From positions 8,021,501-8,085,500 of the forward strand of contig NC_084669.1 of assembly GCF_028389875.1 (NCBI RefSeq): a stretch of DNA of 64,000 bases. The letters run 5' to 3'. The notes under the pieces were generated by a model. The model saw nothing but the letters and a program-made list of their open reading frames with translations, ran no database searches and was not told where the DNA came from. Origin of the DNA: Rhea pennata (Eukaryota > Chordata > Aves > Rheiformes > Rheidae). The first letter of the stretch is position 1. Every line of letters begins with the position of its first letter. The position numbers and the translations under genes are program-made. Below, one piece after another: positions 38,311 through 52,009 of the stretch.

Positions 38311-39313
38311 GTAAGAAATGCACTTTTATGATATACTATGTGTTGACATTACTTTCTCTTGCCTGTTCCATGGGAGGTAGTTGATTTAGAAGGTTGTCAT
38401 TTCTGTACATCCTGATCCCTTTTATGCTACCCATAGCTTTAAGTGAAATTTTGGTCCCACTTGAGTTGATGACAGAGCTCCTATTAGTTTCAGCAGGGGC
38501 CTAGCAGTCGTATACTGGGGAGTGGTACTATTCCTTGTTTATTCGAGTCATGCTTTATACCACATTATTGTGATTTGACCATTATGAGTGAGCCATAACC
38601 CCTCCACCTCTTTTAGTTCACATTCCTGCACTGCCCTGGACTGTGTTTTTCAGGAATTGCAGATTCTAGATAAAAGGAGAGACAGGGAGAAGAACTCAAG
38701 TTTAGTTTAAGCAGCTGAACAACCTTCCATATCTTAGCATAGACAAGAGAAAAGAATGCATAGAGTGTTTCTGAAATAATTTTGTATACATTCTCGTCAA
38801 CAAATAATGACATATGTGCTATAAAGTTACTGCCCTGTGTTGGGATGTTCTGTCTCCACTACTTCTGAACCACTGTTCAAAAGTGAGTAGTATCTCAGAT
38901 TCAGTCTCATGTAACTCTTATAACCACAAAATAAATCTCAAAATAATACATTGATGGATATAAACATATTCTTCAGCTGTTCGATTAAAAAAACAAAAAT
39001 GCAATGTTTAGCCATAAGTTTTAATGATACAAGATGACAGCTATTCCAGGAAATTAAGATGCAAGAAACTGATTCAGCTGGATAGGTATAAAAGGTAACA
39101 GCAAATATATTGAGTTGTGTATTAAATTCCACTTAGGTTGGAATACAGAGGTTACTGGCATTAATTTTAGGCACAAATGCGCTTTTAGGGAATTCCTTAT
39201 TTTCATGGAAGAGATGCATGTCTCATAGAACTGAAACACTGAAGGATAAGATGAGTTACAATTATATTTCTAATTAGTGACTCAATGTCTATTCTGCTTC
39301 TGCCATTTAACAG
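38311..39313 (+). other. HSPA12A: HSPA12A intron 2
   Basis: A 1003-bp phase-0 intron (gtaaga...catttaacag). No repeat or other feature is recognised in it. Confidence 0.85.
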
Positions 39314-39441
39314 AAGGACTCTGATGCAGATGTTGCTGTGGAACAGTTATTTCTTGTTGTTGTGGCTATTGATTTTGGCACTACATCCAGTGGCTACGCC
39401 TACAGCTTCACCAAGGAACCGGAATGTATTCATGTAATGAG
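39314..39441 (+). CDS. HSPA12A: HSPA12A coding exon 3 (phosphate-1 motif of the nucleotide-binding domain)
   Basis: This 128-nt exon (phase 0 in, phase 2 out) has acceptor ttaacag and donor gtaagg. It encodes residues 39-80 and two bases of Arg81. It opens with [11 protein letters not shown] and then runs into the first ATPase strand, [19 protein letters not shown]. The DFGTTSSG loop (residues 58-65) is the phosphate-1 motif shared by Hsp70, actin and hexokinase folds. It contacts ATP phosphates through backbone and Thr/Ser groups. The following [13 protein letters not shown] is HSPA12A-specific. The family is cytosolic and accordingly no signal peptide precedes this domain. Confidence 0.97.
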
Positions 39442-42400
39442 GTAAGGACTGCAATGCAGTATTTTGTTTTGGATGGTGACGGCATGTATTGCCTGCAATA
39501 GCCACAGACGTTTTTTACAAGAACTTGAAATATCTGGATTTATCTAGCGTTACCACAGTGTACACCTTTTCTTTGTCATGATTATAGTTCTCTATTGCAT
39601 CTGTTGTATTCTAATATGCTTTTATAATCAACATGAATATATCCCGTTCGTGTTATTTTATTGAATTTATAAGATAACATGAATAAAAGGAGGGATTGGT
39701 GAGATTTAGAATCATTGAGGATGCAGCGATAATTACTAAGTCAGTAAGACCTTACCCATGAGATTATAAGAAAAATTAAACGTTTATAAGAGCAATCATG
39801 TCATTACCAGGATGTCGGAGAAAAGGATATTCAGCATTTAAAGAAATATTTGAATTTCTAATTCATACAGGGTTTGGCAGACTCATATTACCACATTAAC
39901 AACACGCTTGTTGTGTAGGACTTGTGGTAATATCACAGGTGCGTAAGTCAATGCAGTGCAGTGTTCCCCATTAGACTAAAGTAAAAGTGGGTAAGATACC
40001 TGAAACAGCCTATATCCTGGAATCATACTTGTATGCAGTTGCATGTATAATACTTTTTTAGTCATTTGTATCCAGAAATTGGTACTTCGTATGGCTGATT
40101 TAAGCTTTTTAGGATTAAATTTGACCCAAATCCCTGATAATGATACTGCAAAATAAGCAATCAAAAAAAAGCATAAATGTGAAAATCAAAGTCTGATGGG
40201 AAATCTGTTCAGTATTGCATGTAAGGAAGGAATAGAATAGATGCTATTGTTATGTTATTTTGATTTATTTGTTGATTAAATCATCAGTCATCACCATTTG
40301 ATTTTTCCCTTTACAGATCTGATGCATAAGAATCCAATGCAATCACAAATGCAAAAGTTATTGTGGTAGTTCCCTAAAAGCGAAGCACCACAAACCATTT
40401 CAATATTATTTTTCATTTTTTCTTTTTTTTAATTGTGTAACAAGACCAAGATATGGAAAATTTCAGGCATAAATAATTGATCTCTGAAAAACTTAGCTAT
40501 AGAAGTTCCTCTGAACAAAGCTGCTGTTGTAGCAATAGGTAATTTACTATTTGTTGCTTGTAATGCTGAGAATTATAGGACTGTAAAACTAATCTAATGT
40601 AGTCCAGTGTGATATATGGTAATTTTTCTAAGCAAAGATGCTAGCTGAATGGAGCTGTTTAAATCTCAGCAGACAATTTGCACAGTCAGCCTGAATGGTC
40701 AGTTTGTATAACATTGCAGAGTATTTCAGGGAAATGTGATACAATTGGGTGATACGAAATAAATTTTAAAGGGAGATAAATTTTGAAAGAGTGATAGGCC
40801 ATATGGCTGCAAAGATGTATTTGGAATGTTTTCAGTATGGACAAGTAGTGCTTCAAGGCCTTTCTGTGTCCTATCAGTCTCTTGTTCTGCTAACAGCCTA
40901 AGAGCTCCATGATGCTAGAAGTCAAAGGACAGTTTAACGTGTAACTGTCTCAGCTAAGTTACTTATCACTGTCTCCTAATCTCTTTCAATAGTAGATGAT
41001 TAAATCAAAGTTCTTAAAATAAGCAAAGCTGGATGAAGTGAGGGAAGTTATCTCTGAAACTATACCTGAGCAACCGTAAATCATATCTACAATGTCATTC
41101 TTGTAACTGCTGTGAAGATTTTACTTAGGGATATCCCTTAATGTATTTGTATGCAAAATTTTACAATTACAGAATATATATTACAAAATAGTTAGGACTT
41201 GATTTTGCCATTGGGTTTATACTCTGCTGCAGTTATTTAGAAGCTTGATTCTCCTTCTGGGGCACCTGGCTTGCTGCTGCAGATCTCAGGGTTGAGACAT
41301 TGAAATCTGAGTGATATATAGCTAGCAGGGAGTATATTCCAAATCTTAAATGACATTTTATCTCTTGTGGTTCAAAATACCATAATTTATGTTTATCACA
41401 CAATCATGATTTCATACGTATGTGGACATTACGGGATCCTGATGTAAAAAGACATCAAATAAATTAATTCATTTATTTTTCAACAAAAAGAATCCAACAG
41501 ATACTTCAAACAATGGAAAATACTTTAATAACAAGAATGTCTAAAAAAATATTGACTGTACTTCTGGCTGTGAAGTTGTACTGAAAAAGTTCATAAAGTA
41601 CCTTGCTGGCAGGGAGTATATCCAGACTGCTCATTGTCTTGTTAATGGCAGGATTTGGGCAAAGATATAGCTGAAACTGAATTACAAAATAATATGTATA
41701 TATGAAATCAAAAATTCAATGAAGAGAGTTGTATCAGAACAAGTCAGGCAGTAGTTAAGAAGGCATTAAGAAGTTCGCACTCTGTATATAATTAGGCTTA
41801 CACATGGGGTGATTTACAAATATTTCAGCGGAGTAAATGTCACTTCCCACCCAAACTTGAGAATGTTTACATTAAAATAAAGCATACCAATGATACATGG
41901 TCCTCTTTGCTTCTTAACATTTTTTCCACTTTCCCTCTCTAGTGTTGATCCTTTCCAGACATTTGGATTTCTGACTGCCTTTTAACAAAGCTGCTTTTCT
42001 GTAAAATATCTCAAAGAGGGTAAGATGGTTTCAGTTAGAAGGTCCTACTTTGGTAAAAGAGTTAACATACACAGTGCTTTAGTGCTAAGTTAGACTGTAG
42101 AGTCTCAGCAAAGTTGTGATTCTAGACATATAATTAACAGGCAAACAAAATCATGGCTCTGACTGTGTGTTTATTTCGTGTGAGGCCCAGTACTTAAACA
42201 GATGAATTTGTAGGCATTGACCTAGTAAAGTGTTTTGGGCATATGCTTAGCTTTAAATGTATGAGTAACCTCATGGATTTCAGTAGACTAAAGCATATAT
42301 TTGGAATTGGGAATGTGTTTCTGGATGACTGATGAATATCTTTACGTTGTTTGCATAACATAAGTTACTGTTTTATCAATTTTAGGTAATACTTCATGCC

Positions 42401-44397
42401 TGTAAACTCCTATTAGTTCCCTACTGCTTCTGTAAAGATAGTTGTGTTGCCTTATGTCAAGTTCTTGTTGCAGGGTAGAAGTATACATTAAAATGAGTGT
42501 AATTTTCTGCAAACCTTGAGTCTATGAATAAATTTTTGTGAACAATCTGGCTATGACTTCAGTAAGCACTTCAATAAGAAGTGCAGTGCCAGAGCCATAA
42601 TGAAACACAGTTCCATGCTATAGAACTAGTTAATAATTTCCACTGAAGCAAATATATGATGTTTTATGCAGTTTTGAAAAACTCCTATTGATTTACGTGC
42701 ACTTATGTTTAGCTGTAAATGCTTTGGCTGCTGATTAAACAGCAACAAACTGAATTTAAGTATTTCATAAATGAATACAAAATACAGAGAAGAATATGCA
42801 TGATTATGAAACACATTGCATCCTATCTTTGGAAGGAAGGAGAATGTCATTTTTTTTTAGCATAACTTCCGACTCCTATTTTTTTTCTTCTCTTCCCTGT
42901 TGGATTGTGATTCTTGGCAGACTCATGCTTGAGTCTCACAGATACACACTCAGAGGCATTGAACTACAATTTGATGACCCCACTGCTTCATTTTCCTGAA
43001 TGTTATGCTGCTGCTCTGGATCAAGTTCTCATCACTTTCCAAGGATCACTGTTTACTCTGACTTGTAGCCAGATTCATGTTTAAGGAAAGACATTTCTCT
43101 GATCTTAGTATAATCTTAAGATCCTTTCCACATTATTAATTTAGCTCTTTTTTACAGTGTTACTATATAGTTAGATCTTCTGTGGCTGTGAACTGTTCTA
43201 TACTGCTCAGGTAAGCTACTCTAATCAGCCTAGGAACTGGTCTCAAATATTTAAATTTAGGCAAAAATTTACCCTGAGTTCTTCTTGAGTAGACTTTTAG
43301 CTGTGACTCTGCTTTCAGGAAATAGCCTTCACATGCATTTAGAGTACTGCTGGCTTGTATTGGTTCATGCTCTTAATACACGTTTCAAAATTTTTTTTTT
43401 TCTGAAGAGCATTATTGCCATCATTTTACCTGTATCAGAACCATGAAAGAAAAGTGATGTGACCATAGGTGTTGAAATCCTAGCCTTACTTATACTATTG
43501 AAAGAAGCCTCTTCTAAGTGGATTAAACCTAGGATTTCACGTAAGAGTGTAGCAGAGTCAGGAATTGGGATACACAAGCTATTGACTGCAGCTGCTTCTC
43601 TCTAGAAAAGATGCCACACAGAAATGTATTTAAAGCTCTGAGAGCAAATGATACAGTCAGACTTCCTTTTTAGAAATACAGGCTGAGAACTTTTGAACTG
43701 GCTCAACAATTTCAGTGTCTAGTTTCCATTAGAAACTCATCAGGCATTGAGCATTTCATTCCTTAGTTTTGAAAATTTCAACCATAGAACTGAGCATCGA
43801 TTCGTCATTGTTTGAACTTACTTATTCCAGAAAGAGAAAATGTCTCTATCCTTAAAAAAAATAAAAAGGTGTTGTTATTAGCCAGCATCTTAGCACATGT
43901 TCTATTTATGAAGTTTCACACCAGTGACTCAGAATGAATCACTAATGATTTCAAGGCAAAAACGATACCGTTCTACCTCCTCTCCACTTGCAACTGGTGT
44001 GTGGGATTTAACATTCTGGTGGAATAGGCAATGTTTTCTGTTAGTGGGCTGTGGGATTTGTACTTCCTAGCATTGGAACCATATGTTTACTCTAACACTT
44101 ACTCCAAGGTTTTCGGAGATAATCAACTACATTTCTAGCAGTAGGTGAGAAGAAATGAATAGAAACCAGCGTCCTTGCATGGCTGATAATAGCCCTGGGG
44201 CTGAGCAGCAGGGCCAGTGAGTTTAGCGAAGTTTTCCCGTGGATGAAAGTGAAAAACATCCATTTCTCATCATACTTTCAAATCAATAGAAGTGCCCTCT
44301 ATATTAGATTAAATTCCTAGACATGTGGGGATTCCTTGCCATCACTGATACTGCTGCAAGGAAGAAGAATGACATATCCTGGAACCATCTTAATTTT

Positions 44398-44436
<39 letters not shown>

Positions 44437-46202
44437 TTTCTGAGAAAATGCTAAGAAATAATATAGAGGTAAATTTTCCAGGGAACAGTTTTGCAATTCC
44501 TATGATATATATCCAGGTTTTTAAAAAAACATAAACCTTTCTTTCCCTTTTTGGATCTAGTTGAATGGTCTTAAAGCTTCCCAGCGCTTTCTAAGATCCT
44601 GTTCCTAGCTGCTTATTACTTTGCCAAATATTAACCCCCTAGTCTGAAATTTTCTGTATCAGTTTTCTGCCCCAGTCGGGAGATTAGTTACCTTCCAACT
44701 AGTTCAATTGCCTCTGGGAGTAAAATGGAAAAATATATTTTTCTGAATAATCTTCCTATGCTGCATAATCAAGTGCCACAAAACAACACAATCTTCTTGT
44801 GCTTTAAGGTCTTTCAGCAGGAGAATGTTAGGAAAGTGTATTTTGCTATCCAAAGGAAAAGCTCTTAACATTCAGTTTAATAATGAATGTAATTGCTCTG
44901 CTGATCTTAACTTGGCCTCTTTTTGAACTGCATTATGATTATGACTGATAGTTTGCTCAGATTTTCCACTGACACTTAAACATTTATCTTTTTTTTTTTT
45001 TTTTCCCTCCAGTGCTGAAAGTACTTGTATATGATGAGGAAACAGTAATTTGAGTTCCTTGTTCTACCATTCTCCTTTTCTGTGAGGGAGAAGTGAAGAG
45101 AAAATAGAATATTCTCAGCTATTTCTCTAATACTACTTTTTATTGTATGACCTTAGAGTTTTCTTCCTTCTGCAGACTTCTTGCTGCATTTAATACAAAG
45201 GATGGAGAGTGTTTCTGTGTTCGATGTTCTGATTTATCTTCCTTATTCATTCTGTAAATCAAACTCTGTCTTACTTCACATTGTGCAAATCTGAACTGAA
45301 AAATGAAACCGTTTTCATAGGCCTTTTTGTACCTTTGTGCTTCTCAGGTTGTGAAGATACTGTCACAGTCTTGATATATAGTTTTATCTGACATTTTTAT
45401 ACATGGTAGTGAGGGAAAGGTTTTGGTGCCTATGAGATATTTGAGGGTTGAGGAATCATCTGCTTTTAGAGAGATTGTAAAATCTTTATAGCATTTTAGA
45501 CATTTAAAATACAAGTTCTTTTGGTTTCCAGGGAGTAGAAAGTGCAGGGAAGAGTGTTCAAAATCTGCAGACCAGGTTTCAGAGTTTCAGGTGTCCAGGA
45601 AATTAGGAACATGCACATTCATTGGATATTTGCTATTCTGATTTGTCTGGCATCACAGAGCTCTCTGTAACAGCAGCAGGAATGTAATCAACTTCTGCAC
45701 ACTAGAGTCAGCTGATTTAAACAGGTCACTAATTCAAAATAGAGAAAAATATTCTCTTACAAATGAGCATGCAAACAGTCTGATTAGGATTGCATAGGCC
45801 ACTGGTTTTGAGGATTTGGCTTTTCATTCTATTTCAATTCTTAAAAAAAAATCAGACAGTTTTTCCATGCAATATTTATTACATATGTATGTTTAGTTTG
45901 AGAATATAAATGTAATACTGTTTCCTTGTTACTTCTCTGTGGCTTATTTCAGGGAATCTGTATTTTTATTGAAGAAATAGTATGATTATATCCTTAAAAG
46001 CTATACAACTAGATGCAAAAATTACTGAGTTGTCTGAAATAAAAATGACAGTCGTCTTTTCTTGGATGTGAATAAAAACACTTGGTCTTACGAGGACTGA
46101 AATTAAAAATCTTGGAAATTATTGTTTTCTCACAATACACTAATTTTCCTGCTGCTCTGAACATGAGTGTCACTTACGGAAGATGGTTCACTTGTTTGAT
46201 AG
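39442..46202 (+). other. HSPA12A: HSPA12A intron 3
   Basis: A 6761-bp phase-2 intron (gtaagg...gtttgatag). It carries a T-rich tract with (TTTTC)n at 44394-44439 and a strong pyrimidine tract ending in ccctccag at 44989-45012. No exon is recognised inside it. Confidence 0.85.
44394..44439 (+). repeat. T-rich / (TTTTC)n low-complexity tract
   Basis: About 46 bases made of T with a few C, including three TTTTC units at 44403-44421. It lies in intron 3. Confidence 0.9.
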
Positions 46203-46389
46203 ACGATGGGAAGGTGGAGATCCAGGCGTATCCAATCAGAAGACACCAACTACTATCCTCTTAACACCAGAAAGGAAGTTTCATAGCTTCGGATATGCAG
46301 CAAGAGATTTCTACCATGACTTGGATCCAAATGAGTCAAAGCATTGGTTGTATTTTGAAAAGTTTAAGATGAAGCTACATACCACTGGT
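46203..46389 (+). CDS. HSPA12A: HSPA12A coding exon 4
   Basis: This 187-nt exon (phase 2 in, phase 0 out) has acceptor tttgatag and donor gtaagt. It completes Arg81 and encodes residues 82-143. It begins [20 protein letters not shown], continues with [20 protein letters not shown] and ends with [12 protein letters not shown]. The KTPTTILL strand and the FGYAARD block correspond to the 'PS.V.F' and 'G..A' elements after the phosphate-1 loop in Hsp70. The tryptophan-glycine insertion is typical of the HSPA12 family. Conservation with the mammalian protein appears almost complete, so this exon was under strong purifying selection. Confidence 0.97.
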
Positions 46390-47261
46390 GTAAGTAGTAA
46401 CTAACTCTCTTGGATAATTGTGCATTTGCTACTCAAATCATCCGTGGAGGATGCTAGATCTTGTCTAAAGATTGTAAATGAGGAAGCAGCTTCATTTATA
46501 TGTTTAGAAAGTAAATAAATTAAATGAAACACTTCAGTTAACATATTTTGGTTTGTTTTGCTTGTCATTGTCTTTGGCAAGTTTGACTGCCTGCTTTCTA
46601 GATCGTAGCAGTTCGGTATCTACTTTCCTTAGATCTTCCTGTCCTATCTTTTTTCAGTGAAATTCATAGCTGTTTAGGGAGTCTGAATGAGGTCTAGCTG
46701 CTATATAAAATCCATTCAGAAAGCAAAAATGAAATATAAGAGTTGAACTCCTGTGCACAGAAACAAATTCACCCAGATTACTTGTAATAATTTTATGTTA
46801 TTGCTACTGATTATAGTTTTGTCTTCAAAATAAATTGTTCTATAACTTTGGGACTTGGCCAGTACTTTATGTATTGAGATGCTTTCTGGTTTCATGTGTT
46901 GGTAGGAAGCCAAAAATCCATGCTTTTTGCTCTTAACTTGGATTAAATACCTTGCATATGCCATTTTGTTACAATTAATTACAGCTGCAGTTTATTCTAA
47001 TTATTTAATATTTAGTTAATAGTGCACTATATGCCTACAGTTATTTGTAGATATGATAGGTGTATAAAAAAAGATCTAAAATAAACAGCAAATATTATGC
47101 TCCAGGAAATTCAAGTGATGGATTAGATCATCTTCAGAACAATTTTGTCACTTTTTCCTAGCCAGGTGGATAAAGAAGAATTCCTTTTCCTCAAGCAGCG
47201 GGAATTAATTGTATGTTTACTTCTTCCTTTGAGTAACTTCCAGTTATTTTCTTTCATGTAG
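46390..47261 (+). other. HSPA12A: HSPA12A intron 4
   Basis: An 872-bp phase-0 intron (gtaagt...tttcatgtag). AT-rich, with no recognised feature. Confidence 0.85.
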
Positions 47262-47366
47262 AATCTTACCATGGAGACAGACCTGACAGCTGCAAATGGC
47301 AAAAAAGTCAAAGCACTTGAGATATTTGCTTACGCCCTGCAATTCTTTAAGGAACAGGCATTAAAG
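47262..47366 (+). CDS. HSPA12A: HSPA12A coding exon 5
   Basis: This 105-nt, phase-symmetric exon (0-0) has acceptor tttcatgtag and encodes residues 144-178: [15 protein letters not shown], then [20 protein letters not shown]. The second half is the amphipathic helix of the nucleotide-binding domain that corresponds to the Hsp70 helix before 'AVITVPA'. The donor is gtagaa, which departs from gtaagt at +4 and +5 and is the weakest donor in this gene segment. Skipping this exon would keep the frame but remove the helix. Confidence 0.96.
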
Positions 47367-50098
47367 GTAGAATAATGTTTCCTTATCTAGAATTTCTATA
47401 TTTATAACTGAGAAAAATGTGTGCGTAAGACTTTTAACCTTGCCAAGCTTTAACCTTAGTATATTTGATGTAAACAAAGCACGGCAGCTGTAGAAATGCT
47501 AGGAAGGCTGTGGACTCTGAAGAGTTCATAACAGCCTGAAGTGATTTCCCTTTGCACAGAGGAAGCTTGATTCAATAATAGCAAATGTATCACTGTGATA
47601 CAGGTTTTTGAATATTTTTCTTACTGATATAAATCTTTTCTATTGCTTGAAAAATGTTGATCTGAAAATAGAATTTACAGTTGCGGGAGCTGAAGATCAG
47701 CATTTCACTCTATCTGTATGTTTAACTTCTCAGGCATTTAATCTGAGTCTGGCTTCTGGCCTTGGCCCCTGCAGTTCTGCTGCTGTTGGGCAGTTCATTG
47801 TTTTGTGCTCACTCAAGGTTCTCTCTTATGTTAAAGACTTTGTATACTGTGAAGCCTTGTAGGACGGACACCTACTGATCTCTGCTGTTCCAATGTAACA
47901 TTGTCTTCAGTGATTGAACAAAGGGAAGTCAAAAGAGCTGGATTTATTCGGTAATAGAAAGAGATTATTAAAAGCTGTTTTACAATTTAGTGAGTTGAAT
48001 CTCACTGTAAGTCTGTACAGTGATGACCTGTTGAAGTGCACAAGATAAGCTGACGTGGTGGCAGCAGTGTAATCATGCTTGCACAGTGGTCTGTGTAGGC
48101 TGCTTGTTTGCCTTGAGAAGCTCAGTGTTTAGGCTGTAGGAGGCTTTGCAATAGCACAGGTACACAGCCTTCATTATCCAAACCAACTCGGATACTGCTG
48201 CACAACATTTCTTTATGCTGTTTCACACAGTTAAACTGCAGCACACGTTACCAAAGAGCCACAATTGGGCTCATTTAATGGTATTTCCATCTTGTGCTGA
48301 CAGTGTGCATTCACGGGGTGAAATTCAGGTCATTATGCTATGAAGTGTTATTTTTTACCCTGATCTTCAATGTACATTTATATAAAAAAATCTAACAAGC
48401 GTTAAGGAGAACCTTGAAGTAAGACACCAGTTACGGGTTAAATTCATATTGTGTTCTGAAACAGGGCCTGTTTACACTGCCTTTAGTGTCAGGTTTTGCC
48501 TGCTTTTCTATACTTTTTTTTCCCCCTACTGTGGCTGCTGTTGGTAGGAGAAAGGCAAGCAATTTGTTATGAATTCTTTACAGTAAAGAAAATAGATTTT
48601 CTAAGTTTCTTACAGACTAAGGAAAATGCATTTTATTTTCTGGTTTCACATTTGAAATGCCACAATACTTCTTTCTTGTATTTTTTTTCTTGGTTCCTAG
48701 GAATGTATTTGATATTCTCTTATAAAATATATTTTCCCAGTAAACAGTTTCTGAGATTTAAAATCTCATTCAACAGCCAAACATGAACTAAATACACATC
48801 GGCTTCAGATGCACCACCATAATGTCAATGTAAACAATAGTAGTTGATAGGCCAGATCAGTTGTTAAATCTTCACTCAAGCACGTGTTGTTTAAAAGAGC
48901 CTTGTTAGAAAGCTTACCTGCTTTTCTGAATGGGGTTAATTTAATATCTGTGAGATCTCAGTCTGTTCTTAATGGCTACAGAGGCACAAATCCTATCACT
49001 GCAATTTGAAATCCTTGTCTGGTCAAAGACTGTATTTGACGAGAATTTTAAAGGACAGACCTGAACCTATGCATAGTTTGGGGAAATTCTTACAATCCTT
49101 ATATCTGCTATGTTCCCTCTTCAGCATTGCATCCTTTCTTGATGTTAATAAATAGATCCCTGTGATTTGTAAGTGCATGCTAAAACTAATTAGTCAAGCC
49201 GTGTAAATGGTCTGTTACTTTGGATTATAATCATCTGTCCATATGAAGTGCCCTGTGCAGTATAAAAGTACTACTTTTCTACCATGGATTTTTGGATTAT
49301 GGCATAGCTAAGCAAACACAACACCTTGGCACAGCACATGCAGAAACATTTTTTTACATTCTAAAGGCCTGTTGTTCACCTTTCTGAACCTTGCCCTGTT
49401 TGGATGGAGATTTAGATAGGACATATGGTAATGACATTTTACTTGGAACCTTTCCCAAAGCATGTCAGTATATCACCTAATTTGCAAATGCAATACAGAC
49501 TTTCCTCTTTTTAAGGGAAAAAAAGAAAAATAAAGGAACTAAACTGCCATTGAATGTTTGCTTAAAGCAAACTTCTCAAGCAGCAGTCAATTTTTTTAAG
49601 GTTTTAACTGTAACTTCCTCTTACTAACTGAATTTAAAACTTTGATTTAAAAGTGAATAATGTATAAAGAAGTCATTGAAAAATCTAGACTGTAAAATAT
49701 AATGTTCATGACTTATACCTCAAATATTTTTCTGTATATTAATCAAGATGCAAGTGTGAATTCTTCAGACTAGCAGCAAATACCACACTATTACTAAGTA
49801 TGTACATAAACATTCTGTAATATGCAGCAATGCATGAGCTGCCTTTGGAAAAACTAACTTTCCTACTTAACGTTAAGCAGGAAACTTTTTTAGAGGTGTC
49901 TGGTAGAAGTGTCAATCCTAATTGAAGGATTTGACACAGTAAAGCTTTTTTAACATGTTAGCAATAATTTAAATATTTTGATTTGTTGACAGGAAAAAAT
50001 AGAGAAATTTATTGTTACTGGATCTAGCAGAAAATAATGTCTTCTCATAAAATTGGTACCCATCATCTTACATTTATCTCTGTTTTCCTTTGGTGTAG
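47367..50098 (+). other. HSPA12A: HSPA12A intron 5
   Basis: A 2732-bp phase-0 intron (gtagaa...tttggtgtag). No repeat or exon is recognised. An open frame at 48496-48786 is hydrophobic and T-rich and looks like a chance frame. Confidence 0.85.
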
Positions 50099-50215
50099 GA
50101 GCTCAGTGACCAAGCAGGCTCAGACTTTGAAAACTCTGAAGTAAGATGGGTTATTACAGTGCCTGCTATTTGGAAGCAGCCTGCAAAACAGTTTATGAGA
50201 CAAGCTGCCTACAAG
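50099..50215 (+). CDS. HSPA12A: HSPA12A coding exon 6 (last exon in window)
   Basis: This 117-nt, phase-symmetric exon (0-0) has acceptor tttggtgtag and donor gtaaga. It encodes residues 179-217: ELSDQAGSDFENSEVRW, VITVPAIWKQPAKQ, FMRQAAYK. VITVPAIW-KQPAKQ-FMRQAA aligns with the Hsp70 block '[21 protein letters not shown]', a core strand and helix of the ATPase. The exon ends before the expected AGLASPEN..LEPEAAS block, which would start exon 7. The encoded protein is therefore incomplete in this window. Confidence 0.97.
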
Positions 50216-52009
50216 GTAAGATTACTAGATGAAAGTAGAAGTGCCCCTTTAAAGCTCTACTTGGTAACCTAAATGATAAATTGTATTATTTGGGCAATTG
50301 ACACTAATATACTCTATATAAAACTGGTCTAGAAAAGAGCCAGGCTAGAAACATTGAAAAAAGAAGGCAACTCTACAAAGCAGTAGCTTTAAGTCATATG
50401 TATTCATCTCTTAAATGCCTTTTTCTTTCTATTTAGATTTATATATTAGTGCCCCTCACCACAAGCTCTAACGTGTTAGTCATTTTGTACACTGTATTCC
50501 TGCTGAATTCAGTGAAAATGGAACACATGTAGTTTTGAGACCCAAGGGAAATTTGATTTCAGTACTGGACTCAATTTTGTTTTGTTATTTTCCTTAGGTC
50601 ATTACAGGCTTTTAAAGTATAAAAATAAGGAAGAGGAGGGAAAACAGAAAGCCTCCTCAGTGGGAATTTTTTTTTCTTCTTTCCATTTTCCCATGGTAGG
50701 AATGAAAAGACTGTGAACTGGATAGTTTGGATATTAAATTATATGCAAATGTTATTTTCACTAGTAAAAGATTTCTGTGCATTTAACCCTCTCCTCCTCA
50801 AATGCATAAAATATGCACACTTGTTATATCCATGTCCTTTACTTCAGATTGTTTGTCTTTGATGTATTGGATGTACATGTTCTTCTTTTCATCAGGATAT
50901 TCATATTATGTTTTGTTTTATTTATTTTTGGTCACATAGATTTACATAACCCATGGCAGCAGATGCACAATGCACAGTTTGTAAGATACCTGGTAGTTTG
51001 AGTAACTTGTAGAGTGCTCTTGGGAAGCACCCAGATTTTTCTAACTCTTGTTTTTACCCATCTCTAATGTTGAGCAACATTTTTCTTAACAGTCTTTATT
51101 GTGGGATTGCTAATGATAGTGCCAGAAGCAAAACTCTTAAAGTTCTGATGGAACGACACGGTTGTAGGTAAATCTGAAACACAAGAGACCTGTTCATTAT
51201 TTTTTTATATTGTTGTCCGCCTGCTGTTTGTGTGCATGTGTGCTTGTGAAATGGGAGCTGTGTAAGGAGCAGGACAGGGTAAGGTAGATCTCTTGCCATT
51301 TCTCATTTGCGGCACAATGGAATGTTGTTGACTAGTGTCTGTGTCTGTGGTTTTGTCTGTGATTGTGTCTTTTTATTGGCAAGCTTGATAAACAGCAAGG
51401 ACTGACAAGGCTTTTAACTCAGGGTGTGTGATCAGATGCAGGAAAAAAAGAATTTAGGGAAATAATTGAATGTTCACTTAACATATATATTTGATGTTTA
51501 AAGTAAACAAGGGATGAAGAAAGGAAAATGAAGAGTTCTGCATTGTCATTCACTCTCAGATTCCTATTGCCGTTCTGGTCTAGCATGCTCTTCAAACCTG
51601 TACATAAAGAGAGATTAAAATTTCCAGCCCTCGTTACTAGATTCTATTATGTGCAAACATCCTGAAAATGAGAGCTTGCTGTTGTAAGAGTAATCTGGGT
51701 GTTCAGCAAAGTACGAAAAGGTAGTGGTAGACATTTTGTTACTGGAAGTACACTGAAGTACGACCATCAGTCTAAGCTAGCTGATGGCTAACTAGTGGGA
51801 ATTGTTGAAGAGTAGTGTAAATCTGCTTTAGTTAATAATGGGAAGTGACCTAGCTCTTAAGAGAATAAAAGCACTGATAACTTCAGTCTTTGTTTCATGC
51901 AAAAGTCCAGCCCTTCAGGAAGTGTTAATGGTTGTTTAAGCAAGTTAAACTGCATGAAACTATCAAAATCAAGTAAAAAGTATTGTAGATCTGTTTTTGC
52001 ACTCAGGAT

